Assembly (NCBI GenBank): GCA_008638375.1
Contig: CM018046.1
Location: forward strand, 1,702,501-1,766,500
DNA from: Nyssa sinensis
Taxonomy: Eukaryota > Streptophyta > Magnoliopsida > Cornales > Nyssaceae
Direction of reading: 5' to 3'
DNA length: 64,000 bases
In this document: positions 23,821-37,000 of the stretch, in pieces
How positions within the stretch are numbered: the stretch's first letter is position 1
Layout of the letters: every line of letters starts with the position of its first letter
Made by a program: the position numbers and the translations under genes
The notes under the pieces: generated by a model
Told to the model about the DNA's origin: nothing
The model's database searches: none
What the model saw: only the letters and a program-made list of their open reading frames with translations

Positions 23821-26800
23821 ATGTTGACATGTATTACGTGTTCGAAGCAAAGGATGGAGGAGGGAGACGAGGAAGGCGCGCGTGGGACGCCAAGTACAAA
23901 AGAAGCCGTCAAAAGCCTGACGACGCAGGTTCTAATCCTACACCCTCTCCACTCCCCCTCTATATGCTCTTTTGGCAGATTCTTTTTTTCCTTCTCTGTG
24001 AAAACAAACAAAAATCACTTCATTCGCCTCTCTCTCACATTGTTTGGGAGAAAATAAATAAATAGAAAAAGATATTGTTACGAATTCTTATTTTATACTT
24101 ATATTTTCAACATAAAAAAATACCAATGTTTTAAATTTGTGTATTAAATATAAATTCATTGGTTATTTAATGTAGATGTAAAAAATACATGTAAACTTGA
24201 ATCTTATTCTTCTACAAACACAACCAAATTCAAAGCCAAACACATGCATAATTTTTTTTTCACACACTCGTTTTACTACAAATAAAATGTAAAATTAGCA
24301 TTGAGGTTCGTAAAAACAAAAAATAGGGATAAATTAAAAAATTTTCATAAAAAATGGAGGGCCCACCTATGTGGTAGAGATTGTTCAGCCTGGCAAAGCT
24401 TATGGGGAAATGTTCCTGCTGGGCACAATAGGATTCGTTTCTTACTGTGACGATGGATTTTCGTCACGTGGGTGACCAAACAGTGTCGAGTTCACAGCTT
24501 AAAAGCATTCTGTGGCGCTGACTTGTTGACCAAACAGTCTTAATGCTTTGGATCATTGCACGGAAGCAACTAAAGTTACACTAACAATAGAGGATTATTC
24601 TGGTTGAATTGTTGAATTTATGATCAAATTTTTAATTTTCTCTCAATTTTTTTGTTTATTCTCACTAAATATCTATAGGTTTGAATTTTTAGATAATTAA
24701 GTGAAAACTTATCTAGAAAATTTGAATTGATGAATTTTACGTCTAACCTCTTAATTTTACATCAATTATACTAGTGGTATGTGAAATATAGAAACAAATA
24801 AAGTCCAATTCAGAGTTGGAAATAAGAAATAAATTACACGTTATTTCTAGTGGAAAGAGTGAGACTAAAATCTATAAACTCTTAAAGGTACCAATCAAGT
24901 TAGTTCTAATTGATGATAAAGTTCAAATTTGATCACTTGCGCAAAGTTCAGCACTACATGTTACCTTAGTGGTTAACATTGTTTAAATTATTTCCCCACC
25001 AAGATTAGTAACTTTGAATTTCAAAAGTAATTAGTCACATCACTGTAGTGGGATGCTTTGCATTACCCTACCCTAAAGAAGTGAAAAAGACACGATTTAT
25101 CTTTTTAGTATGAAAGAGCCTTAACTGGACTCGTTTTACTATTGTCCCTCCGAGAAGGTGATAAGGAGGACAATCTGTGGTCATTAGATATGTTGCATGC
25201 AAGTCGTGGTCACTTAAAAAATTAAGGTCTATTAATAGGATTGACTGCAACTTGGCATAATGCTTAATTGAGGGCCATGATGGAATTTGGTAAAGTTTAA
25301 TGTATACTCTCGTTTATCCCTATGAGTATGTGATACTGTTATCTTGATTTATTATGCGACCATCCCCAGAAACTACGGGCGGGCACCCATTTCACCACCA
25401 TCGTCTGCAATTATCTTACTGAATCCCGAAAAGACGGTGAGAAAATCTCTGCCCTGTTCTTTCTTTAAGACACATAAATTCTTTAATATCCTATGTCAGG
25501 ATTTGAACTGGGCAGAAAGGAAATGAAGGTGTGCTGGTCAAGTCTTCCTAGAATATGTTTCATACTATACGCGAGTGGGGATCCTAGGAAAAGACAAAAC
25601 GCATGTTGTGAAAAGACATGTCGAAGTGTCCTTGGTGTGACCCACCATTGAATTCTTGTCGTTCTACTGCATTCCAAACTGGTTAATCAAAAATGCCCAA
25701 AGGGAAAAGGGAAGATGTTAGCATTTCTATAGTTATGGCCAATGAAATTAATTTATGACAGCCAAACTAATGCTCAATAAAGAGCAGTTTCAGTAAATAA
25801 AATGGAGACTTCAGACTGTGTTAGACCACAGGCTTGACCTTAGTTCCATCTCCACTGGGCACAGCTGCATTTATTTAACTTATAGAACATGACGCAGTAA
25901 CTAGAAAGAGTTCTGTAGAACGTCCTTCAAAAAGGTATAGCTTTTCATTTGTTGATGCTATACTGCCACAATATTCCTTTGGCAAGAGAAGAACAAAATA
26001 AGCTAATGTACTGCAATTGGCATTTTTTTTCTTCATTGCGGAGGACTGATGGAACCATTCAATAGGGCTGTTTGCAGTGCATTGACCTCATTTCCCATTA
26101 TATTATTGGAACAGGCTTTATGTTACCAGTTTAGAAGTCCCCTAGTTGAAGGCTATGGGTTTGGAGATATTATGTGGTGAAGCATGAACCCTCTAAGTCC
26201 AATTTTCAGGTTGATTCTCCATTATTATGGGACTGCATATTACATTTTTGAGCAACCCAACCTCAATCCCTAATTCTGACCTGTTCAACTTAATAGAGTA
26301 TCTTTGCAAGAAGAGTTTGTTCAAGAAGCTAGAAGTCTTGTTGTGACTTGTCACTTCAAATGATTCCCTGCCATCTGAATGGACTATTATGCTTGAGCTG
26401 GTCAGATCACTAATTCTAATGAGTTTGTACTATTAGAAGTAAAATTAAGGGAACTTCCCGTCTTAGATGTCTAGGAAGTAAAGTTTATATTTAAAGATGC
26501 ACGACAGGATTTCATTCTGCTCTTCTTGGGGAATTTTGTTGTTTAGACACCATGCACTCCAACAGAGTGAAACAGTAGGATAATCACATCCCTTTTAAAA
26601 TACCTCTGATTCTCTCATCTTTTTAATTTGAAGGTGGTTCATCTCATTGGCTGTATAAGGTTTGTAGTTCATACTATTTACATATGCATGCTGGACTGAG
26701 TAGAGTGAATTTCAGGTATCTTGCATATCATGCCACTTGCTTATTGTATCATTGTTATTTATATTGGTGATTTTCAATCTTAAAGAAAGCTAACCTGAGT

Positions 26801-29800
26801 GTCCCTTGATACTAGATTAAGCTTAACTTCTTTAATTTTTCCCCCAACTTTATCCACCTCTCATTGTATTCATCACCAATACCTTCGTATTCTAGATAAG
26901 CTATAAGCTAAGTGAAATTCATTACTCAAATTGACCTCAAAAACTCTTGAAAATTTGCAGTTTGGTTTTTTAGAAAATTATATGTATTTAATAGAATTTG
27001 TCATAGAAACCTTTGCTTTCATGGAAAACTGGATTAAATCTGCATTATTATTATGATCTAACATCAACCTTTTTCCCAACCATGTTCAGATCAAGGATAT
27101 GGCATTGAAATTCTCAGGTTCTTATAAACAATGCAAGCCTGGCGGCACTGGCTCCAGCAGCTACAAGAAAGGACAGCGGCATTACCCAGACTTTGATACC
27201 ATTTCAGAAGGGGTTCCATACCCCTACTTGCAACCAGGAAGCTCAAGCTCAACACCCGCATGGGATTTTACAACCACTGGCCACCACCCGACTATTGGAG
27301 CATCAAGGTTTGCTGGGGATCGAACCCCTGGAGGACTTGAATCTATCTCAGGCCCAGTCTGGCGAAGTAGTGCTAGAGGACGAGGATGAGCCCAAGGAAT
27401 GGATAGCACAGGTGGAGCCTGGCGTTCAAATTACTTTTGTGTCCCTTCCTCAAGGTGGGAATGATCTGAAACGAATTCGCTTCAGGTACGCTAGTGTTCT
27501 ATACCATGTGTTATTAACCGGATTTTCAAATTCCTATTCCAGCATTAATATCAAGACAATGCCAAACTGGAATACTGGCTCTAGAATTTTTTCCCTGTAA
27601 TTGTTGGAACTAAAGGGTTAAATTGAACAATGGTTAAATGTTTAAAATTTTGAGGGTGGTTTTCTTTTGGTAGACCACAAGCTTGCCTATGCCCAGCCTG
27701 GACTAACTTTAGTCCTTGTAAATTTTTTTCTCAAAATAAATTATTAAATTGTTCAAAATCTCACTAGTTCATTATTTCTATAGACCCCAACCTGGCCTAA
27801 CCTTTACACTAATCCCAGTCCTTGTATATTTGATGCATGTGATCCCATGTTTGAAAGATCCAACATGAAGATAGTCATCAAGGTTGATATATGTTATAGA
27901 TGACTTATCTATCCAACTACATTGATAAGTCCTATCTCCATATGCTGATTTAATGTATGAGGAAGATTGTCTGACCAATGGGCCTACTTGAAGGTATCCT
28001 CATCAAGCAGTTTTCGCATTCAGAATTGAACAAATGTGGACTTGGAATGCCAATTTGCTCTAATATTTCCACCCAAAAAATAAATAGATAAATAGATACA
28101 ATAAAAAAACCTCTAAATATCTTCAGTTATTTGTAGTTAAAATTTAGCCAGCTTCTAAGATCACATGCTAACATGATGGACATTCGAAATTTGTAGCCGA
28201 GAAATGTTTAACAAATGGCAAGCTCAAAGATGGTGGGGTGAAAATTATGATCGAATCATGGAGCTCTACAATGTTCAGAGATTCAATCAGCAAGCTCTTC
28301 ACACTCCCCCTAGGTCTGAGGACGAGGTAAACAACTGCTTTCAACTTCCACATTTTTCTCTCCATTCTATTGATTATGTAGTGAGGTTGCATCCCTTTGT
28401 AGTAGATTTTGGATCCTTATTCCTTGAGGCTCAAATAGAGCAGAAAATGTGCTTTATAAGTAGTACTGCAGACAAATGATATTCTACAAAGTTCTGATCT
28501 TCATTTATGCATAGGTGATAGGTGATAGGACTAAAGCTTTTTTACCAAGGTAGTACAACTAAAAATTGTGTCAGATTCACATTTGGAATCTCCTATCAAA
28601 ATTGGATTGTTGTTTTAGGTTCCATATATGAATTTTGTACAAATAAATCCATTGTGAATGGAACCACCACAAAAAGGAAGGCATCAATATTTTTTATATA
28701 AAAATGTCAAACATAATGATGTGGCAATTCCATTTTTGCAATTACAATGCATATTGATGGATCATTAGTTTTTAAATGGTAGATAGTAAATGATGTCATC
28801 ATTCTGTATAGAATTTTTGTTGATGTATCATTACTGTAATATTTATTAGTTCACATTCTTGTCCCATTTTTGATGTGAGGCCTTGCCCAGTTTACTCATC
28901 CCAAAAAACCCCACATTGGGCTTTTTCTATGTTCCATTTTAAACAACCTCCTCCCGCACCCACCTTGGGTATGACAGAAGTTGTTCCAAGAGAATCCCAC
29001 TGCTATCACCTTGCAACAGTGATTGTGCTTTGTTTGATTGCCAAGAAGGCGTAAGCCAGAGATGAAAAGTTGAAATCCAATGGCAGGCAGTGGTTGGAGA
29101 AGATGATGTTAGATTCCAAGTTATTAGTCTTTTCTAATGTTCCTCTACCTTTGCCACATCGACAGTCAAATTGAAATAAAACGAAAACACTACAAGGATT
29201 GAGTTCTCACAAAACAAAGGGACTCTTGGCTTTTGATTTTTTCAATACCAGAGTCTTTCTACATATACATTCTTCCAATTATATCTAAAAAGTAAAAATT
29301 GCCAAAATATCCTGAGCTACTTGTATCCCAATAACTAAAGAATTTAAGCTCTTGATGCAGAGAGATTCTTCTTTTTCAAGGTTTGGATCAGCCAGGGAAA
29401 GTCCTATGACTTCATCACTTAACAAAGAATGGACGCCAAGAAACTACTATAAACCATCTGGCAGTAAAGGATATTTCCCATCAGACCCTTCAGATCAATT
29501 TGGCAACCAACACTACAATGCTGGATCAAGTGCTTATGGCACTGGTGGCCCAAAGGGTGAAAGACCATCAGTGGATGCATCACGGACAACAACCTCCTCT
29601 AGAGACGAAGCTTCAGTTTCCATTAGCAATGCTAGTGATCTAGAGTCGGAGTGGGTTGAAGAAGATGAGCCTGGGGTTTACATTACTATCAGACAACTAG
29701 CAGATGGCACTAGGGAGCTCCGGCGTGTCAGATTCAGGTAATGAAATTGTTCCCTTTTGCACTTTTTTTGCAGTTACGGTAGATAGAAGGAAAAGAAAAC

Positions 29801-30597
29801 TAGTAAAACTTAAAATCATTTTCTCCCCCAGATTTCCATTTTTCTTTCCCAGATAAATATCAACAGACTAAGAGTGCAAACAAAACAGTTTCTGGAAACC
29901 TGATGGAAGTAAAATCCTAAAATGAGTTTCTTTTTTTCCCTTTCAAATTGTATCCATTCTTTTATAGAAGATTATTCTTAGAACTTCAATTATATACTGG
30001 TTCATCATTTTTGCTGCTGCACTTCCTTTCATTGTAAGCAGTGACAAGTCCTTTCTAGGAATATGAAGCTCCCCCTTATTGGATCATGACCAAGTCCTCT
30101 CTGGAATATGAAATTTCATCAGAAAAAAATTCGAAGCAAGATGAAGTTATTTCATTCCTTTTAATAGGCAATAAGATGTCGAACTCCTAACTGCAGTACA
30201 TCTTTTCTTTTCTGTTTTTTCTTTCTTCTCCACAACCATTCTTTTTAAATGTCATGCCATTACTTTCAAAACTGTGCTGTAACTAGCTTTAGCAATGCAG
30301 TAATTTCATTTTTAATTATTAAACCAATTCCCCTTATTCATGCCATTGAATATAAAATTCGAGACTCTTGACATGTCAAAGTGTACCTCTTCTTCTCTCT
30401 CTCCATGAACAATTCACCCATCAACATAACCAATTTGTGGCAGCAAGTTTTTGGCATGTATGAGATCAGTTGCAATTGCAGATGTTAACGATCCTTCTGT
30501 TTTTCCTGTTCTGCGCAGCCGCGAAAAATTTGGAGAGGTGAATGCAAAACTTTGGTGGGAAGAGAACAGGGACAGAATACAAGCTCAATACCTTTAA
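23821..30597 (+). CDS. BRX: BREVIS RADIX (BRX), one apparent frameshift in exon 2
   Basis: BRX proteins are plant-specific, membrane-associated regulators of auxin transport, root growth and protophloem differentiation. Five exons: 23821-23928, 27090-27485, 28197-28326, 29361-29737 and 30519-30597 (TAA), about 362 aa. The N-terminus MLTCITC carries the Cys pair used for membrane anchoring, followed by GTPSTKEAVKSL and KDMALKFSGSYKQCKP. Two BRX domains are clear. The first (about residues 145-210) has EPKEWIAQVEPGVQITF, then REMFNKWQAQRWWGENYD. The second, at the C-terminus, has EDEPGVYITIRQL, then REKFGEVNAKLWWEENRD and ends RIQAQYL. Exon 2 has one base too many near 27351 (TCTCAGGCCCAG): its length is 396 where the splice phases need 395, and the frame before it reaches a stop at about 27389. 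MALKFSGSYKQCKP and the DFTTTGHHP region favour the BRX/BRX-like1 group over other BRXLs. The gene is either damaged or affected by one sequencing error. Confidence 0.9.
23929..27089 (+). other. BRX intron 1, 3.2 kb
   Basis: A long first intron, common in this family. It is AT-rich, with no recognisable gene or complete transposon. A patch at 25360-25520 is more GC-rich and includes a tRNA box B-like motif on the minus strand, but no boundaries can be set. Confidence 0.5.
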
Positions 30598-31434
30598 ATT
30601 AAACAAAATACAATTTCACAGGCTAAGTTGTTGACAGTTCCTAGTGAACGGAAACTTTGCGTTTGGACAATCCATGGAAATGGGATCATTCCATCTTGCC
30701 TCTTAGGTTGCGATGCTACAAATCTATCCAACAGAATGGAGTCACCACAGGATGGATTAACCACCATTGATGGCAGTTGAAGACTCAGAGGGCACCATAA
30801 TCTTGATACTCATGAATGATCTTGACAGACATTTGTGGTGATTGATTCCATTTTTTTTTAACAAAATGGCTCTATTCTAGGGGATGGAAGTGTTATTTGA
30901 TTGAATTCAATATAACTAACTACAAGGCAATGATTTCATTTCCTCATGGTTTTTTTTTTCTTTTTTCTTTTGGTTTTTTTCATGACTGTCATAGTTTATA
31001 CCAACATTTTGCAAAAATTTTTGAGCCATTGTTTTCCCTTAAGAATTGTTTGGCTCTGGATTTACATTTCGGAGTTTGTTCTTTGTAATACTTGCCAGTA
31101 TGAGAAATGAAATTGAAAGCTTATGTTGATGATCATTTAATTCTTCCCACAGCATTAGAATTGAATACAATAGAAAGTAAAAATTCTGTTCATAGTCAAA
31201 ATAATTGTCTCATATTGTATCCATTCAAGCTCCAATATCAAACAGTGGGTGTGAGGAAAAAAAAATAAGGTTGTAAATCAAACCTAAGTTATCTAAACTC
31301 AACTCATGATTGGTTTAGTTGGAGGCTAATTCAACAGCAGTTTGTCAGATGAACAAATCAAGTTTGAATATGTTTTAAAACATTAATTTAATGAATTCAA
31401 CTTGAACATGGCTCAATAAAATAATAAATGTTTT

Positions 31435-31485
<51 letters not shown>

Positions 31486-33321
31486 AAAAAGGACAGCACT
31501 TTGCTCTAAATTTTGTGAATAGTCAAAATTGTTGTGACTCGTACTAAATCCATTTAAGCTCCAATAGCTGTAAATTAAACCAAGTTATTCAAGTTTGACT
31601 TATCAGTTTAGTTATATGCTAATTCAAAATCAATTAAACAAATCAAGTTTGAATTATTTCATAGATTTAATGAATTCAGCTTAAACTTGACTCAAAAAAG
31701 TAATAAATATAAAAGAGAGTACTTGGCTTCAAATCAGATAAGAGGAACATCTCGGGTATATGTTACAATCTTAATTTGTCAGATATACAATTACATAAAT
31801 ATAAATTCATGTGATTATTTAGTTTTAACTAAAAATTAAAATAAAAGGTACACATGCATTGCATACATGTCAAATTACGGTTATAACACATACTCAAGTA
31901 AAAAGAGGTTCATCTTACATAATTTAGAGCTAAATATTATTTATAAAATAAATCAAATTATTCAATCTCTACTCATAATCAACTCAATTAGTAGCTTGTT
32001 GAAGATCTAGTTGAGACAAGAATAAACCAACCTTAAACAAAATTTAAATCTCGTTAATTTTTCAAAAAGCATCTCTTTATCGGATAAGTTTTAAGTATTT
32101 AGAATTTTTTATTGATTTGTATTATACTCGAGACCTCAAACTATATGCGTTTAAAAAATAAACTCACTGAACTATGAAAATAGGTAACAAACTGTATGAG
32201 AGTACGAAATTAGTTATAAAAAAATAAACTGTGGTCTGTCCGGTCAAAAACTCACTAAAATAAATCTGTGGCTATGAACCAAGGCTAGGACTGGGGCCAC
32301 AAAAAGACTAGGACAGCACATAAACTCCATACTTTACCCTAATTGACAGTTTACAATCAATCATGTTAATTGATTATTGATAAAATGCATGAAGCATCTA
32401 CAGTTTCCGCTTCTCAGGTCTTGTCGCCTCAGCTTGTCCTTCTTGTCCCCCTCAGCTTGTCTTTCTTGTCCGATTTATCTCAGAAATTATTAAATGATGA
32501 AGTCTCAATGATCCTAACAACCAAATCATAAATTAAATGTACATATAATAAATATTTATATATATATATATATATTGTATTATTACTACGCAACTCTCAA
32601 TCTGCTCCATAGTATCATAACCACCGAATTATTGTTATGTCCCTTTCTACAACCAAACCAGGATTTTGTGCTATTATTCAGGATCGAGACCAGGTAGTCC
32701 TAACAGTCATAGTGCTTAATGTACCATGTAATTGGGACTCTTAAATATTTTACGCTATAGTGAAAAGTTTTTTCATGAACCCAATCAATAACAACATTTA
32801 GACTCTGTGGAAAACTTTCTAAGAGACAAAAAGTAATATATCAAATCAAATGAACCCAATTCATATCAAAATTTCTATAATTAATGACATGTAATAAATA
32901 ACTCATAAATAACAAAAAGTTAATAAATGAAAGGAAAAAATAATAAATTACTCTAAAAACAATATATAGCTCGACTGATACCACGAGAACAGTGCAGAAT
33001 ACTCGGTGACTTGTTTATTGTAAGCATGCATGCGTCCATGCATACATAATATATGTCGAGTATCAAGTACTGTTATGGAAAAGGTATCGTAACAGGCAAG
33101 GATTAACAGACCACGACCTTCTGACCTCCGGTCGAAGTGAACTATTATCAAAACAATCACATAACAGGGCCACAAACATTTAAATTCATCTAAACAGAAC
33201 TCTTAATTCTTTCACAACCAACTAAACAAACTCAACTAGGCCAGGCACACAACACTGCAGAATCAATATAAGCAAAACAACCCATTATTATTTATCCCAT
33301 TCGTCTGAACAGAGCCTTTCT
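30598..33321. other. Convergent spacer between BRX and the kinase
   Basis: It contains the BRX 3' UTR (to roughly 31.1 kb) and, on the minus strand, the kinase 3' UTR (roughly 32.95-33.32 kb). The genes converge. In between are an (AT)n(AC)n run at 31438-31484, a diverged pair of about 200-bp segments around 31200-31440 and 31500-31700 (both with GCTCCAATA and AAATCAAGTTTGAAT) and AT-rich DNA. No gene is seen. Confidence 0.5.
31438..31484. repeat. Microsatellite (AT)n(AC)n
   Basis: An uninterrupted AT run followed by AC units. Confidence 0.95.
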
Positions 33322-34034
33322 TCAACCCGCAACTTTCCTGGTGTAAGTCCTCCCAGACTGAATCTCTTGAGATCGTCCAAGATACAAGTCAGATTGACCA
33401 AGCCATCCTCCAGCCTTCATAGGTGGTGGCGGCAAGGGCTGCCTCACGGGCAATCTGCCAGAACCAACCGTCATGTTTGCCAATCTCTCAGCTGTATCTG
33501 AAACCCCACGTGCAGTCTTACTACTGTAATTGGAGGCTGCAGATCAGGAGGGAAAATAAAATGTAAATGGAGGCTTTCAACCAATGCAGTTAATCATGTT
33601 GTCAAGTCATTAAACTAGCTCACTAGGTTTTAAACAAAATCACAAATTCCAAAACAAAAAAATATTGCCACAAGGAGCTCACTAAAACATTATCCACTCA
33701 ATTTCTGCATATGATAAAGCAAGAAAAAACATTGATGTTTTTCTTTCCTGTGTCTAAATTAGAAGACAAAGTTCCAACAAAATGAATACAAGGCCTGTAC
33801 AAGAAATCTAACTAAAATTTTACTGTCTATTCACTACATCAGAGTATACGCACAATCCCATGCATGATGTTCACAAAATCTAAAAAATAAAAAATAAAAG
33901 AAAAATAAATTACACTGAAAAAAGGAAAAAATTAAACGCATATCATTATATGCACAACTCACAAGCATATCCAAATGAGAGATACGTTTATTTGAAATGT
34001 GATACGATTTTTTATTATATTTGTAATAATATTG

Positions 34035-34084
<50 letters not shown>

Positions 34085-37000
34085 ACCAAAAGATTTCAAC
34101 GAATCCAAGCCACTATAAAATAAAATTCCAATTATGAGTGCATATTTTGTATGATGTTTTTTTGAACTTTTGATATTTTAGATTGGAACACTAAATCTTC
34201 CATTCCAAATCGCTAATAATCCATGTTTTGGAATCGTGCGATCCCAATTTCTAATTCACAATTCACTAGGGGAGGAGCGAATTGTGGTAACTATGGTTCC
34301 GCCATATAACTGAGCCAACCATACTACTATATTGACACCATACTAACTAACGGAGAGGAAGAGAACTAAGATCAGTACATGTCTAACCCAATGTTTTGAA
34401 ACCCAAACAATTCCTAGAGCCAGAAAAAAAAGACCGGGTCATGACACCGGTTCAACCATTGGGTGAACTGGAAAGGTTCAAAATCAAACATGTGATGTCA
34501 TAATTACATCACAAATATATTTATTATTAATCTTATTATTAAAATTATAAAAATTAAAAATTAAAGTACTCTAAAATATATTATTACCTAAATCTAAAGA
34601 TATTTGGAATAATAGAACATAAGAATATTCAAAATAATAGAACAATGTTCAAAATAACACTAGTGTTATAAAAATTGTATTAAAACAATATTTAAAATTA
34701 AAAAATATGATCTAAAATTTTAAATTATTAAATTTAAATTAAAGATTGCATTCTTCAAATACAAGGTTCTTCCAAACTAATAATAATAGATAGTCAATTT
34801 AAAAATTCACAAGTACTAGAGTTAAATTTTTTCAGAGTCAACATTTTTCAGAGTTAACTTTTTCAACTTAATATGTTACATGCTAGGGCATCTCCAATGC
34901 TTAATGTTATTTCATTCATGCAAAATTTATATTTTGTCTTTGTTACAGTATAAAAATGCCAAATTTTGACAACTCTGCTCCAATGCTAAAATGTCATTTT
35001 TTAACACGACAACATAACGTAGACCCCATCTCAGTCTAACATATGCTAGTTGTATTCCATGACATGTCATAAATTGACATTAGCTACTCTTAATGCCAAA
35101 TATGACATTGCGAATAGCATTGCTATTTTTGGCAAGCCAAATAACACCCCATTAGAGCAATAACTTTTACATCAATGCCAATTTTGAAAATGGCACATCA
35201 AATGACACATGCATTGAAATTGCTCTTAGGTTTTCAAAATTGTTTTATATAAACGTCGGTAGAAAACTTAATATACTCTCTTTTAGAATGTCCCACATCG
35301 AATACAAGATAACAAGTGGGATGGCTTGTGTGCTTACAAAAGCACTTATTCCATTTCAAACAAAATATTACTCCATTGCCCCACATCAAACAAAAACAAA
35401 ACGGCTGAAAGGATACAAACAATATATACAAAACCACATCAAATACAAGATAACAAGTGGGATGGCTTGTGTGCTTATAAAAGCACTTATTCTATTTCAA
35501 ACAAAATATTACTCCCTTGTCCCACATCGAACAAAAACAAATGGCTGAAAGGATACAAACAATATATACAAAAAAATATAATTTAAAAAAAAAACTCTTA
35601 GCTGGCCTTGTCTGTAGCATATAAGCCAGCGCACTTTTTAATGAGTTGCATTCAGTGCACAAAAATTAAAGATAGTTTAAATTTTTTTTTGCACATATTG
35701 TCTTTCCCTAGGGGTGTTTATGGGCCGGACAGTTCTGCTCAACCGTAAACGGGCTAATTAAACCGCTAGTTGAACCGGCAGTTTAAACGTTTTTTAATAA
35801 TATAAAAAAAGTGGTTTTGTCTGACTAACGATTTTGGGACATTAAATCGACTGGATCTATGGCCGATTCCTGGGTTTCCGGTTTGACCAGCCATTCCGGT
35901 CTGATTTTTAAAGCATTGGCCTACCCATACATCAGCAGAATACATAACAAAATATTGGAGTACAATGAGATCAAACTGCCTCATGCTATGGCATAAGTAC
36001 TAAATATAGGCGGCTTACAGTTGCAATTATTATAAAATATAAAAAAGAATGTAACGGAGAAGTGATTATAATTCCTGAAAAATTGATTAAACCAAACAAA
36101 ATATTGCGAAGAACAGAACTAACTAATGAACAAAAACTTACTCGGACTGTTCCTCGCAGGTGGTCGGTATCGTGGTTGTGGTTTGGCAGAACTCTTCAAA
36201 GATTTATCATTCTTAATTGCATCCTAGGCACCATGAAAGAAAGGTAGGGGGGAAATAAGAGAGAAATGAGGGAGAAAAAGAAAAAGAAAGGATAAAAAAA
36301 AATTAATGGTGTCCAAGCAAATCAACCCCAGAGCACCATCACTGAAAATCACAAAGATGCAAAAGCATATACGGTGCAGAAAAACAGTTACTGCCTCTAA
36401 CCTGATTGTTCATTTCCAACTTGCGTTGCACACCTGTAACAGTAAGTCATAAGATAAGATGAGAATCAAAGAAGTCATAAGTTGCACCTCAAGCATAAAT
36501 TTATAACAAAATAATGCATGCCAACAAAATAGTAGCCTTGGAGATTCCAGCTCCCATGTAAAAGTTAGATGATTCAAATCAGACGACCATCCTTGAGTTG
36601 TGAAAAGTTTCACCGGCCCAATAGACCAGGTTGTACCTGGTTAGACTCAACATAAATTTCAGGGTATCAAGACTCCCTACAATCTAGAGAGAGAGGGAGA
36701 GAGAGATTGGATAAGTGTAGGACTGAAGACTTGAGCAACAAATGTGGATCCCTTTCAAATCCAAAATAGAAGTTCATCATCACTTAAGATACCACGATGG
36801 CCACGTCATAGAATCTAATACTATTTCCATAAGTAGTGGTGCTTCTGGTGAAGTAATTCACATTATTAAATTATATCATTAATACATCACCTGTGTTTAA
36901 AGGCACATGAGATTTGGCAGAAGAAAATTTGCTTGGGGGCTTCGGATTAGATAAAGTCCCAGCATTCCACCTTGCACATTTCTGATCTGAAGTTCCCCTC

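Larger units (their letters stand above)
33537..36141 (-). other. Last intron of the kinase gene, 2.6 kb
   Basis: The largest intron within the coding part of the gene. It contains the GT/AT microsatellite, a 141-bp tandem duplication (35301-35580) and, at about 35708-35900, GC-richer sequence beginning TAGGGGTGTTTATGGGCCGG. Such a terminus is typical of hAT-type MITEs, but I could not find its matching end. Confidence 0.55.

Noticed and set aside
24950..25030. Possible SINE in BRX intron 1
   Set aside because: Only a weak box A-like TTAGTGGTTAAC. Box B is too degenerate and no flanking duplication was found.
27301..27352. A tiny intron to explain the BRX frame change
   Set aside because: The only candidate donor/acceptor pair gives about 50 bp, shorter than usual plant introns, and does not restore the phase.
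35708..35900. hAT-type MITE start TAGGGGTGTTTATGGGCCGG
   Set aside because: The matching inverted end and 8-bp duplication could not be located, so no element was called.
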